Below, one piece after another: positions 1 through 7,453 of a DNA stretch of 12,029 nucleotides. The stretch is from JBDTCS01 sp039923455 (GTDB taxonomy: Bacteria > Bacteroidota > Ignavibacteria > Palsa-1295). Made by a program: the position numbers and the translations under genes. Location of the stretch: assembly GCA_039923455.1 (NCBI GenBank), contig JBDTCS010000169.1:1-12029 (forward strand), read 5' to 3'. Below the pieces are notes generated by a model that had not been told where the DNA came from, made no database searches, and worked only from the letters and a program-made list of their open reading frames with translations. Positions within the stretch are counted from its first letter, which is position 1. The number at the start of each line of letters is the position of its first letter.

Positions 1-653
1 TTTATAAGCGCTGCAAATCGGTCGGATTGGATATCACAAAAGAGGCGATGCCGGTCGTGCCAGCCGCACATTATAGCTGCGGGGGAGTCGTGACGGATCT
101 AGTCGGTCGCACGAACATTCGCGATCTGTATGCATGTGGCGAAGTGTCTATGACCGGTGTGCATGGTGCGAATCGTCTCGCAAGCAATTCGCTGCTCGAA
201 GCATTAGTCTTTTCGCATCGCGCCGCGGCAGATCTGTTGGGGCAAATGCAGAAAGACAAACTTGCGAAGAAAGGAAGGCTGGCCACGAAGCGTGTAGCGA
301 TATGTCCTTGGGATAAATCGGGGGCTGAGAATTCGGAAGAGTGGATCGTGATCGAACATGACAAGCGTGAGGTGCAGCAGTTGTTGTGGGATTATGTTGG
401 GATTGTCCGATCTAACTCGCGACTCAAACGTGCAGAGCGGCGCATAAAACTCATTCGCTCCGAGATCGAGGATTACTATCGCCGCACAACGGTCACTGTT
501 CCGTTGCTGGAGCTGAGAAATATTGCGGAGGTCGCACTCTTAGTTGTTCGTTCGGCGCTCAAGCGCAAAGAGAGCAGGGGATTACAATTTACCACCGACT
601 ATCCGTTGCGCGACGATCGTAAAGAGCTACATGACACGATCATCCGCTGCTAA
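1..653 (+). CDS. nadB: L-aspartate oxidase, C-terminal part (left-truncated by window)
   Basis: This flavoprotein oxidises L-aspartate to iminoaspartate, the first step of de novo NAD synthesis, in the cytosol; its partner NadA is not in the window. The reading frame is open from base 3 to the TAA at 651-653, so about 216 C-terminal residues are visible and the true start lies to the left. The family signature is clear: HYSCGG followed by a GRT turn, then LYACGEVSMTGVHGANRL and ASNSLLE. In the family this block closes the FAD site, and its Arg in GANR binds substrate. The rest is the helical C-terminal domain (RAERRI, then EDYYRR), a normal ending for NadB. The next gene follows after about 42 bases on the same strand, so the two may be cotranscribed. 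Succinate dehydrogenase/fumarate reductase flavoproteins share the fold, but the GVHGANRLASNSLLE block favours NadB. Confidence 0.93.
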   Translation, partial: YKRCKSVGLDITKEAMPVVPAAHYSCGGVVTDLVGRTNIRDLYACGEVSMTGVHGANRLASNSLLEALVFSHRAAADLLGQMQKDKLAKKGRLATKRVAICPWDKSGAENSEEWIVIEHDKREVQQLLWDYVGIVRSNSRLKRAERRIKLIRSEIEDYYRRTTVTVPLLELRNIAEVALLVVRSALKRKESRGLQFTTDYPLRDDRKELHDTIIRC

Positions 654-695
654 CCAGTTTACATTTACTCAAAGTCTTTGATAGCATCATTAGAT

Positions 696-1811
696 ATGGC
701 AAAAAGTAAGAAGAGTCAACACGCGAAGGGCGCGAGTGCGAATACCTCTGGTGCAAAGCCTTTGCCCAGCAATCGCAAACAATCCGTTTTAAAACGTAAA
801 CCGATCATGTCGAAGCTATCGCAGCCTTTGGGCAAAGCGGGCAAAACAAAATCACTTGCAAAAATTATCGTGCCAATTGTAGAGGTGAAAGGTGCTCCAC
901 GCAAGGTGCTCGGCACAGCGGATAATTTTCTCGGACTTGAGCCAAAGGCGAGTGCATACGAAACGAGTGGCGTTGTGGTTATCTCCGCGCCGTATGAAAA
1001 AACCGTAAGCTATGGTGGCGGAACGGCCAAAGCTCCGGAGGCGATTATCGATGCATCGCAGTACGTGGAGTTTTTCGATGACGAGTTTTTTCGCGAAGTG
1101 TGTTTCGAGACCGGAATCGCAACGCTACCACCACTTGACTTTGGCAACAAGACCGGACAAGAGATGCTGAGTCAGTTAGAGTCTGCAGTCAAAAAAGAAA
1201 TCAAGGCCGGAAAATTTGTCGTGACGCTCGGCGGCGAGCATACGATCTCAACTGCACCGATTGCTGCGCACTTTGCAAAATATCCGAAGATGGCAGTTCT
1301 GCATTTCGATGCACACTCCGATCTTCGCGATGAATATTCCGGAACGCCCTACAGTCATGCGTGCTTCATGCACCGTGTTGCCGATGCAGGTTTTCCGATG
1401 CAGCGACTCGTGCAAGTGGGCATTCGTGCGCAATCAATCGATGAGTGGCGGTTTGCAAAACAAAACAAAGTGAGGACGTTCTACGCGACCGCCATCCGTC
1501 GCAAAGAGCACGGAAGAAAGTGGCAGAAAGCGGTCGTCGAAGCACTCGGCGATGCAGAAGAAATTTATGTGACCTTCGATGTGGATTATTTTGATCCCTC
1601 GATCATGCCAACCACCGGCACTCCGGAGCCGGATGGATTTATGTGGGATGAAACAATGGAGATCTTTCGCAGGCTTCGGAAATCGGGCAAGCGGATCGTT
1701 GGCTTCGACGTCGTCGAACTGAGTCCGAATAAACAGCAACAGCACGCCACCTACTTGGCTGCAAAGCTCGTATATCGCTTGCTGAATTTTGCGCTAGTGC
1801 GGCTGAAGTAA
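696..1811 (+). CDS. speB: Agmatinase / ureohydrolase family protein with basic N-terminal extension
   Basis: This is an arginase-fold dimanganese hydrolase, most likely agmatinase (agmatine to putrescine plus urea). The metal-binding signatures are complete: GGEHTIS (His about 182), FDAHSD (Asp 205, His 207, Asp 209) and TFDVDYFDPS (Asp 295, Asp 297), followed by the GTPEPDG loop and a GFDVVELSP strand. I chose the ATG at 696 (371 aa); a TTG at 678 would add six residues. Neither start has a good ribosome site. Family members are usually near 300 aa. The excess is about 70 N-terminal residues very rich in Lys and almost free of acidic residues. An internal ATG at 807 (MSKLSQPLGK) is an alternative start that removes half of this. 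Substrate choice among agmatine, guanidinobutyrate and related guanidino compounds cannot be fixed from motifs. A hairpin at 1831-1854 follows the stop. Confidence 0.88.
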   Translation: MAKSKKSQHAKGASANTSGAKPLPSNRKQSVLKRKPIMSKLSQPLGKAGKTKSLAKIIVPIVEVKGAPRKVLGTADNFLGLEPKASAYETSGVVVISAPYEKTVSYGGGTAKAPEAIIDASQYVEFFDDEFFREVCFETGIATLPPLDFGNKTGQEMLSQLESAVKKEIKAGKFVVTLGGEHTISTAPIAAHFAKYPKMAVLHFDAHSDLRDEYSGTPYSHACFMHRVADAGFPMQRLVQVGIRAQSIDEWRFAKQNKVRTFYATAIRRKEHGRKWQKAVVEALGDAEEIYVTFDVDYFDPSIMPTTGTPEPDGFMWDETMEIFRRLRKSGKRIVGFDVVELSPNKQQQHATYLAAKLVYRLLNFALVRLK

Positions 1812-1830
1812 TGGTCTGTTGATATTGCAA

Positions 1831-1854
1831 GTGTGGGATTTAGATGTCCCACAC
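1831..1854 (+). terminator. Hairpin downstream of the agmatinase gene, possible terminator
   Basis: GTGTGGGA (1831-1838) and TCCCACAC (1847-1854) form a perfect 8-bp stem with an 8-base loop, 20 bases after the agmatinase stop. There is no clear T-run after the stem (ATTGTCCC follows), so intrinsic termination is uncertain; it may instead protect the 3' end of the message. Confidence 0.4.
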
Positions 1855-2013
1855 ATTGTCCCAAAGTTTCGGAGAGTCTTGACTAAGCAATAATTCGTCC
1901 CCCCTCAACTTGCTGCGAAAATTTGTGGTTGCACATGCGTCGGCGTGTTGTGCGCGGCAATAAAAGTCCCGAATAAGAATATGACTGGTCACCAAACTTA
2001 GGAATATTATTTG

Positions 2014-2685
2014 ATGTCTCCGATACGATTTCCGATTTCAAACTCGCTCCCCTCAAAGATTCTTGTAGTCGTCGCACATCCCGATGATGAGGTGCTTGGC
2101 TGTGGCGCAACGATCGCCCGTTTTGCCGAAGAAGGATGTGCAGTGCGCGTGTTGCTTGCGCTGCAATGTTCGGAGTCAAACGGGAGGCGCACATGGCTTG
2201 AAATGCTTGAGTCATTTCGGCAGTCGTGTGAACTGCTTGGGGCTGATGCAGTTGTGGCCGATCCGTTGGTACCCGAGCGCAATGCGGAATCAGAGCTTCA
2301 CTTATTACACGATGCAATTTTGCCACATATCGAGTGGTGTGATACGGTGCTCTCTCATTGGGTTGGTGATACGCACCAAGCCCACCGATCGGTGGCCAGA
2401 GCAGTAGAACTTGGCACACGACCGTTTCGGCGAAGACGGCAGGTCCTTGCATTCGAGGTCGGATCCTCGACGGACCAATCCTTCGGCCCCCATTTTGCGG
2501 CTAACGCATTCGTGATCTCCGAAGAACGCCATGTAGAGCTGAAGAACGAAGCACTTAAGCTATACTGCACCGAGTATGTGCCGGGACGGACGCCACGGGA
2601 TGTGCAGCGTCGCATGGAATTTCGAGGTTCAGAAATCGGAGTAGAGTTTGCTGAGGCATTCGTCATCGGCAGAATGTTTTTCTGA
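2014..2685 (+). CDS. PIG-L / LmbE-family de-N-acetylase
   Basis: This is a 223-residue zinc-dependent deacetylase of the PIG-L/LmbE family, which removes acetyl groups from N-acetylglucosamine-type sugars (examples: BshB in bacillithiol synthesis, PIG-L in GPI synthesis). The first strand ends in the family signature AHPDDE (His 22, Asp 24, Asp 25, Glu 26), which supplies zinc ligands and the catalytic Asp. The C-terminal zinc His is most likely in the motif HQAH, preceded by HWVGDT. There is no signal peptide, so the protein should be cytosolic. I chose the ATG at 2014 over the TTG just before it because AGGA lies about 10 bases upstream. The next gene begins one base after the stop (TGAgATG), indicating translational coupling with a phosphoglycosyl transferase; this points to a lipid-linked sugar as substrate, which is inference. 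A role in low-molecular-weight thiol synthesis is the main alternative. Confidence 0.87.
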   Translation: MSPIRFPISNSLPSKILVVVAHPDDEVLGCGATIARFAEEGCAVRVLLALQCSESNGRRTWLEMLESFRQSCELLGADAVVADPLVPERNAESELHLLHDAILPHIEWCDTVLSHWVGDTHQAHRSVARAVELGTRPFRRRRQVLAFEVGSSTDQSFGPHFAANAFVISEERHVELKNEALKLYCTEYVPGRTPRDVQRRMEFRGSEIGVEFAEAFVIGRMFF

Positions 2686-2686
2686 G

Positions 2687-3325
2687 ATGTCGAGCCATTC
2701 AACGAGAACATCCGAATCTATAAGGCGCGTGCGTGACATAGCTCTCGCTTGCGTTTTGCTCATCGTGCTTTCGCCGATGGTTCTACTTGTGATTGTTGGG
2801 ATCTATCTCAGTGATCGCGGCTCTGTATGGTTCGTGCAATCACGAATAGGAAAGGATGGCCAACTTTTCCGCATGTACAAGTTGCGAACGATGTACCGAA
2901 TGGGTGATGCGCTCCTGCGCAAACATCTGGAGAATAATCTACAAGCTCGCACCGAGTGGGCTACGTACTTGCGACTCGATCATGATCCGCGTGTTTTGGG
3001 ATTTGTAGGTCGGTTTGCGCGGAGATCGAGTTTGGACGAAGTGCCGCAGCTTTGGAATGTGCTGAGAGGAGAGATGAGTATGGTAGGTCCGCGGCCTTTT
3101 CCGCCCGAGCATGCTGCGCTATTCGACTCGCCTGCTTGGGAAGCGCGCGCACAGGTTCTTCCAGGGCTCACTGGTCTTTGGCAAGTCAGCGGAAGAAGCA
3201 ATCTGGATATTCCCTCGATGCTTGCTTTGGATGTGCAGTATGTTGAGCGACGCTCGCACCGACTTGATACGTGGATACTGCTGAAGACGATTCCTGCGGT
3301 GTTCTCATCCAAAGGAGCCTATTAG
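2687..3325 (+). CDS. Monotopic phosphoglycosyl transferase (bacterial sugar transferase, short form)
   Basis: This enzyme transfers a sugar 1-phosphate from a nucleotide sugar to undecaprenyl phosphate, starting assembly of a surface glycan at the inner face of the cytoplasmic membrane. The 212-residue protein has one N-terminal hydrophobic segment (about residues 17-41, with the SP break typical of the re-entrant helix), then YKLRTM (64-69), then RRSSLDEVPQLWNVLRG, which contains the catalytic Asp 117-Glu 118 dyad. GEMSMVGPRP follows, then PGLTGLWQVSGRS. It lacks the extra N-terminal membrane domains of WcaJ-type proteins and matches the short PglC-like form in length. I chose the ATG at 2687, one base after the deacetylase stop; upstream TTG codons would overlap that gene. 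No glycosyltransferase, flippase or polymerase is adjacent, so the pair is isolated in this window. The sugar cannot be predicted. Confidence 0.92.
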   Translation: MSSHSTRTSESIRRVRDIALACVLLIVLSPMVLLVIVGIYLSDRGSVWFVQSRIGKDGQLFRMYKLRTMYRMGDALLRKHLENNLQARTEWATYLRLDHDPRVLGFVGRFARRSSLDEVPQLWNVLRGEMSMVGPRPFPPEHAALFDSPAWEARAQVLPGLTGLWQVSGRSNLDIPSMLALDVQYVERRSHRLDTWILLKTIPAVFSSKGAY

Positions 3326-3348
3326 TCATAGGGAAAATATGCTACAGA

Positions 3349-4941
3349 TCAACGATAGCCGGCAAGCTCTTGAAGCATGTGCCAATTCTTAAGTCGATCT
3401 TCTTGTGCTTTGTGCATCTCCGGAGTCGGCGTGCCTTCGCTATCGAATTGTTTTGCGAAGCGCCCTTCGGTGCGTGCGAAGTGAATAAAATCTACTTGTG
3501 TGCCATCGCCTTTGACATACCAATCATCATGTGCGGCCGGATTACCCTGCAAACTTAGGCGCGAAGCGAGCGTATCGCCTTTGCGAGGATCGTGCACGAG
3601 TAATGGAAAGGCCCGTGAATCGACCGCATGCTTCGCCTGCGTCATCGATTGATCATCCGCGATTCCATGCTCAGGTTGACAAGGCGTGTACACATTGATT
3701 ATCGCCGGTCCGGGATATTCGTTGGCAGCAATAATCGCGCGATAAAAGTGATTGATGTGCGCAGCGGTTGTTTGCGCGACGAAGATATCCGGATGCATCA
3801 TCATGATCGGTGCGATCTCTTTCCGACGCTCCGATTTTCCATGATGTACTTTTCCGTTGCTCGACATTTTTGCATCCTGACTTACGAAAGTCGCAGTGGA
3901 GGCTTGTCCGCCTGTGTTGGAATAGACTTGCGTATCAAGTACGAGCACCTTAATATTCATTCCACTCATCATCATACGGGAGAGCGCTTGAAATCCGATA
4001 TCGAGCATCGCACCATCACCACCGAGCACCCACACTTTTTTATCGGCCCAACCAAGTTGATCCCAACGTGCGCGAACACCCATCGCAACAGCCGGAGAGT
4101 TCTCGAATAGAGAATTCGTCCATGGCACTTCGTAAGGATTATATGGGTAAGTAGAACCATAAACGGAATTACATCCTGTTGAGGCGACGATACCGACGGA
4201 TTGTTCGCCATATACAAAACCTGTCGCAGCCAGCATCATACGAATCGCAGTAGCTTCGCCGCAACCCATGCAGGAACCTGCACCACCTGTGTAGAGCAAG
4301 GCATCATGCGAGAGCATCATGTCGGCGAGTATCTTATCCTGAATATACTCACGCTTCGTCGCCGGTACTGCGTCGAAGAGTGCAAATTCCGTTCGTGCAT
4401 TTTCGAGCAGCGTGTCGGTCTTGGGTATCATCTTGAGTGCATCGTGATCTCCGCAAGCGACCACGCACTCGCCGCATCCCTTGCAACGTGCCGGATCGAT
4501 CGTGAGAAAGAAATATCCTCCTTCGATCCCCTTTTTCTTCGGCACGTCATAATACTTGGTAGTCTTTGCGAGATGTGTGCGATCAAGCGAATGCACGCCG
4601 CCATTGACAATCATGTTTGCCAAATGCGCCAGATCGGATTCGGGAATCACCTTTGCTAGTATCGCCGTGTCCGGACATTCGGTGACACACTCCATGCATC
4701 CGACGCACTTTGCGGCATCGAGTTCAGGAAGTTCGGGTGCAACGTATGAGAAATCACGCATGCGTGCCGTCCCGCCGGGTATCCAACTGAGCGCAACGCT
4801 CACGTCAGCTTCGAGTTCTTTTTCTGCGGTACCACAATTGTAGCCGGTTACGATACGCTCGCGAAAATCGGATGCGTATAGATCGAGCGAATCGATAAGA
4901 TCAAGGGTAGGATCGGTGATAGGGGCGGTGATGGTTTCCAT
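3349..4941 (-). CDS. 2-oxoacid (probably pyruvate):ferredoxin oxidoreductase, delta-beta subunit
   Basis: This is the thiamine-diphosphate half of a pyruvate:ferredoxin oxidoreductase-type complex (2-oxoacid + CoA + oxidised ferredoxin to acyl-CoA + CO2 + reduced ferredoxin), cytosolic. In the 530 residues, a linker of about 70 aa comes first. A 2[4Fe-4S] ferredoxin domain follows (Cys 79, 82, 85, 89 and Cys 153, 156, 159, 163). The beta domain has CMGC (224, 227), TGCNS (257) and YTPC (420), the four ligands of the proximal cluster. The thiamine site reads GGDGAMLDIG (about 307-316) and then LDTQVYSNTGGQ. The C-terminal helices resemble the end of single-chain NifJ. The ATG lies 23 bases after the stop of the alpha-gamma gene, with no visible ribosome site. 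The stop is only 23 bases from the convergent sugar-transferase gene. Pyruvate is the likeliest substrate from overall similarity to NifJ, but another 2-oxoacid is possible. Confidence 0.9.
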   Translation of the reverse strand: METITAPITDPTLDLIDSLDLYASDFRERIVTGYNCGTAEKELEADVSVALSWIPGGTARMRDFSYVAPELPELDAAKCVGCMECVTECPDTAILAKVIPESDLAHLANMIVNGGVHSLDRTHLAKTTKYYDVPKKKGIEGGYFFLTIDPARCKGCGECVVACGDHDALKMIPKTDTLLENARTEFALFDAVPATKREYIQDKILADMMLSHDALLYTGGAGSCMGCGEATAIRMMLAATGFVYGEQSVGIVASTGCNSVYGSTYPYNPYEVPWTNSLFENSPAVAMGVRARWDQLGWADKKVWVLGGDGAMLDIGFQALSRMMMSGMNIKVLVLDTQVYSNTGGQASTATFVSQDAKMSSNGKVHHGKSERRKEIAPIMMMHPDIFVAQTTAAHINHFYRAIIAANEYPGPAIINVYTPCQPEHGIADDQSMTQAKHAVDSRAFPLLVHDPRKGDTLASRLSLQGNPAAHDDWYVKGDGTQVDFIHFARTEGRFAKQFDSEGTPTPEMHKAQEDRLKNWHMLQELAGYR

Positions 4942-4964
4942 GGCGTGTCTAAATAAATTGCGTG

Positions 4965-6962
4965 TTAGGCGTTCTGCATCGCTGAAGTTTGAGCTCCGAG
5001 CATAATCATTTCGGTCGGGATCTCCATCAAGTCATCGAACCCTCGACGAACGGCTGTAAGATTATCTTGGATGACTCGCTCACCCCGCTTCGAAAAATAT
5101 TTTCTGATCGAGCGCTCCACTCCAGTCAAGAGATCATCGTGACTCAGCCCATGCACAGTTGCAAATGGCGCGACCTTCAGGAAGATACCAAGCAACACTA
5201 CGCCTTGCATTCTCTGCTGTAGATCGACAACATCGGTGCTTTCGCGAGATATGCGAACGGTGTCGAGATAGAACACTCGCACATGTTTGGTGCGAATGAC
5301 TTCCCGCGCTCTCGGCGGAATTGCACTCCAAACATCATGCGCCTCAATAAGCGGCGTTTGAATAAAGACCATTCCACCATCTGCTATTCCCATCAATGGA
5401 TCGCCAACATTGAATGCGTTGACGTCATTGAGCGGAATGAACTCCACGTGTTCGAGTTCGCAGTGCGGCAAGATGCGTTCATCAGCACATGTCAAATAGT
5501 ATGTCGTTGGCAAACCTTTCTTCTCGGAGCCATACTTGGGATACGCCTGCACGTGCAAACCAAAAATATCTGCCGCGAGACTCGCGATCACCTTATTTGT
5601 CGTCACCGATCCATAACCACCGACAGAATGCCCACGCATGGAGAAGGCGCCTTTGGGTCGAACGTCAGGATCAATGGTGCGTTCAAGTGCAGTAGCGTGC
5701 TTGATGCCAAGCGAGAAATACCATCGGGGTGTTGCTGCTTCGACATTCGCACCTTGCAACGAAATATTTTTAATCTCCTCTTGAGAGCGCATGTGTTGGA
5801 ACACAGCCAGAATATCGCCGGGTCGCGTGTCACGACTACCGAGGCCATAGCTTCCGGAGAAAATCAGCGGCACGGAATTCCCAGTGATCATTGAATGATC
5901 CGCGAATGCAGACTTCACTTCGAGTGTAAGTGGATTCGCTTGCGCGAGTGGATTATCCATGCGTTCGATCACTGAGATCGCCTTTGCATGTCCGAGTGCA
6001 GCTACAATTTCTTCGCCCGGGAAAGGCCGAAACATTGTAACATTAAGCACACCAACTTTCCAACCACGATTCTCACGTGCCCAAAGTGCGGCAGCTTGCG
6101 CAGTCTCGACGACGGATCCCAATGCGATCACAACATAATCCGCATCGTCCGTCATGAACGTCTCGACGGGTGCGTAGCTACGTCCCGTCATTTCTTGGAA
6201 TGTAGTGAACGCATCGAGCAAGGCAGGCTTCACACGATCGGTGAAATACCGTTGTGCAATTTTGCCCTTCATGTAACTATCCTGATTTTGCACAACGCCG
6301 ATCGCATAAGGCTCTGCAGGATTAAAATAGTTTTTTAATTTCATGTGTGGATCACCGACAAACTCCTTCATCATCTCGAGTTCAGGCAAGAGCACGTTCT
6401 CGATGGTGTGGGTTGTAAGGAATCCATCCTGCACAGACATGAACGGCGTATGACTCGTTTCGGCAGCGCGCCTCGCGATGAGGCCCAGGTCAGCGGCTTC
6501 CTGGGCATTCTTAGCAAACAGCATTCCCCAGCCACAATCGGTGACGGCCATCACGTCGTCATGGCCGGCGTGCACATTAAGGGAATGAGAAGTGAGTGCT
6601 CTGGCACCAATATGGAAGACAACCGGTAGTCGCTTGCCGCTGATAGTGTAGAGTACCTCCTTCATTAACACGAGACCTTGACCCGAAGTAAAATTCGAAA
6701 CACGTCCACCGCAGAGCGCGAATCCCTCGCAAGCAGATGCGGAGCTATGTTCTGATTCCGATTCCAAAAAGAAGATCGGTTCATTCCAAAGATTTTTTCC
6801 ACCTGCTGCTACAGAAAGTTCATAACCTGCACCCATGTTCGTCGACGGGGTGATCGGATACGCACATGCGCCTTGCGTGATATGTGTATCGACCCACACA
6901 ACTGCCGATGATCCATCAGCGGTTGTTGGAATACCGGGATATTTTGGAGTGTTCGTTTGCAT
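4965..6962 (-). CDS. 2-oxoacid (probably pyruvate):ferredoxin oxidoreductase, alpha-gamma subunit
   Basis: This 665-residue partner of the delta-beta subunit carries the remaining domains of the complex. Domain I (about 1-240) has AYPITPSTNM, ESESEHSSASACEGFALCGG, SGQGLVLMK, and GARAL with Arg near 120. These match the substrate-binding Thr, the catalytic Glu and the Arg of pyruvate:ferredoxin oxidoreductases. Domain II (about 260-400; TFMTDDADYVVIALGS, then MFRPFPGEE) is the CoA-side transketolase-C-like domain. Domain III/gamma starts near 440 with MRGHSVGGYGSVTTNK, a glycine loop unlike the GLGSDGTVGANK usual in NifJ. The order alpha-gamma then delta-beta, 665 + 530 = 1195 residues, equals a single-chain enzyme split between domains III and IV. 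The gene starts 35 bases after the ferredoxin stop; ATG at 6962, no ribosome site seen. The odd gamma loop is why I keep substrate and acceptor open. Confidence 0.9.
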   Translation of the reverse strand: MQTNTPKYPGIPTTADGSSAVVWVDTHITQGACAYPITPSTNMGAGYELSVAAGGKNLWNEPIFFLESESEHSSASACEGFALCGGRVSNFTSGQGLVLMKEVLYTISGKRLPVVFHIGARALTSHSLNVHAGHDDVMAVTDCGWGMLFAKNAQEAADLGLIARRAAETSHTPFMSVQDGFLTTHTIENVLLPELEMMKEFVGDPHMKLKNYFNPAEPYAIGVVQNQDSYMKGKIAQRYFTDRVKPALLDAFTTFQEMTGRSYAPVETFMTDDADYVVIALGSVVETAQAAALWARENRGWKVGVLNVTMFRPFPGEEIVAALGHAKAISVIERMDNPLAQANPLTLEVKSAFADHSMITGNSVPLIFSGSYGLGSRDTRPGDILAVFQHMRSQEEIKNISLQGANVEAATPRWYFSLGIKHATALERTIDPDVRPKGAFSMRGHSVGGYGSVTTNKVIASLAADIFGLHVQAYPKYGSEKKGLPTTYYLTCADERILPHCELEHVEFIPLNDVNAFNVGDPLMGIADGGMVFIQTPLIEAHDVWSAIPPRAREVIRTKHVRVFYLDTVRISRESTDVVDLQQRMQGVVLLGIFLKVAPFATVHGLSHDDLLTGVERSIRKYFSKRGERVIQDNLTAVRRGFDDLMEIPTEMIMLGAQTSAMQNA

Positions 6963-6997
6963 TGTAGCGTGTTCGAAAAAAATTGTGGGGCGAGCAG

Positions 6998-7234
6998 TCA
7001 GACGAGCATATTAACTTTGATCGCGAGTCGATCGCACTCTTCAATGCATGCCGGACCGGTACGCCGTTCACAGGCGACGCAAAGTTCTTGCACGATGTAG
7101 GGATTATTGCTATTGACTATCCACCAATTCAAACTGGAGGGTGGCATGTGTGCAGGAACGATAGCTCCACTCGGGCATGCTCTTAGACATTTCCCACAAT
7201 TATCGCAAAGTTCTGTTGAGATGTAATAGCGCAT
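6998..7234 (-). CDS. Small 2[4Fe-4S] ferredoxin-like protein, first gene of the oxidoreductase operon
   Basis: This is a 78-residue iron-sulfur protein, probably an electron carrier or accessory subunit for the oxidoreductase encoded just downstream. The first cluster motif is canonical: Cys 10, 13, 16 and 20 followed by Pro, as CDNCGKCLRACP. The second is C-x2-C-x7-C-x3-C (Cys 52, 55, 63, 67) and lacks the Pro after the last Cys. An extra loop of five or so residues inside this motif recalls Allochromatium-type ferredoxins. The 31 residues between the two motifs are longer than in clostridial ferredoxins and include a hydrophobic stretch around SSLNWWIVNSNNPYIV. A GGAG lies nine bases before the ATG at 7234 (minus strand 7247-7244), a good ribosome site and the best in this operon. 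The nearest alternative is a detached subunit of a larger redox enzyme rather than a soluble carrier. Confidence 0.85.
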   Translation of the reverse strand: MRYYISTELCDNCGKCLRACPSGAIVPAHMPPSSLNWWIVNSNNPYIVQELCVACERRTGPACIEECDRLAIKVNMLV

Positions 7235-7259
7235 AGCTGCAATCTCCGACTTGAGATAT

Positions 7260-7302
7260 TAGAATCCGTGAAATGGGAGAGACTCCCATCTAAGATATTC
7301 TA
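7260..7302. promoter_or_regulatory. Co-centred nested inverted repeat upstream of the ferredoxin/oxidoreductase operon
   Basis: ATGGGAG (7273-7279) and CTCCCAT (7283-7289) form a perfect 7-bp inverted repeat with a 3-base spacer. An outer pair, TAGAAT (7260-7265) and ATTCTA (7297-7302), has exactly the same centre (7281). It lies 26-68 bases upstream of the ferredoxin ATG on the minus strand, where a promoter, operator or leader hairpin would be expected. A dimeric regulator site or an RNA hairpin both fit; I cannot name the regulator. The rest of 7235-7453 shows only a weak hairpin at 7382-7400 and no coding potential. Confidence 0.45.
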
Positions 7303-7453
7303 TCGCGAAGATTGTGCCACTCCGAGAAGCCGCAATTGAAGTGAGTAAATAGGGGGGAAACTGCTGCTCTGCTAAATTAACGGCCTTTTCTGAAAAAGCC
7401 AACGGGAAGAAATTCTTACGCAAGCGACAAGAAATCTACCTCCATAAAAAGCG

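Noticed and set aside
1883..2452. Minus-strand open frame of 189 residues
   Set aside because: Mostly antisense to the PIG-L gene; product has no recognisable domain, and the PIG-L frame has the AHPDDE signature.
3628..4659. Plus-strand open frames of 160 and 152 residues
   Set aside because: They lie opposite the delta-beta oxidoreductase gene, which has complete cofactor motifs; their products show no recognisable domains and look like antisense shadows.
5283..5894. Plus-strand open frame of 203 residues
   Set aside because: Antisense to the alpha-gamma subunit gene; rich in Arg, His and Cys, as expected for the complement of real coding sequence, with no motif.
7382..7400. Small hairpin GGCcTTTT-ctg-AAAAaGCC
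   Set aside because: Short stem with a mismatch and AT-rich arms in a non-coding gap; could easily be chance, so not annotated separately.
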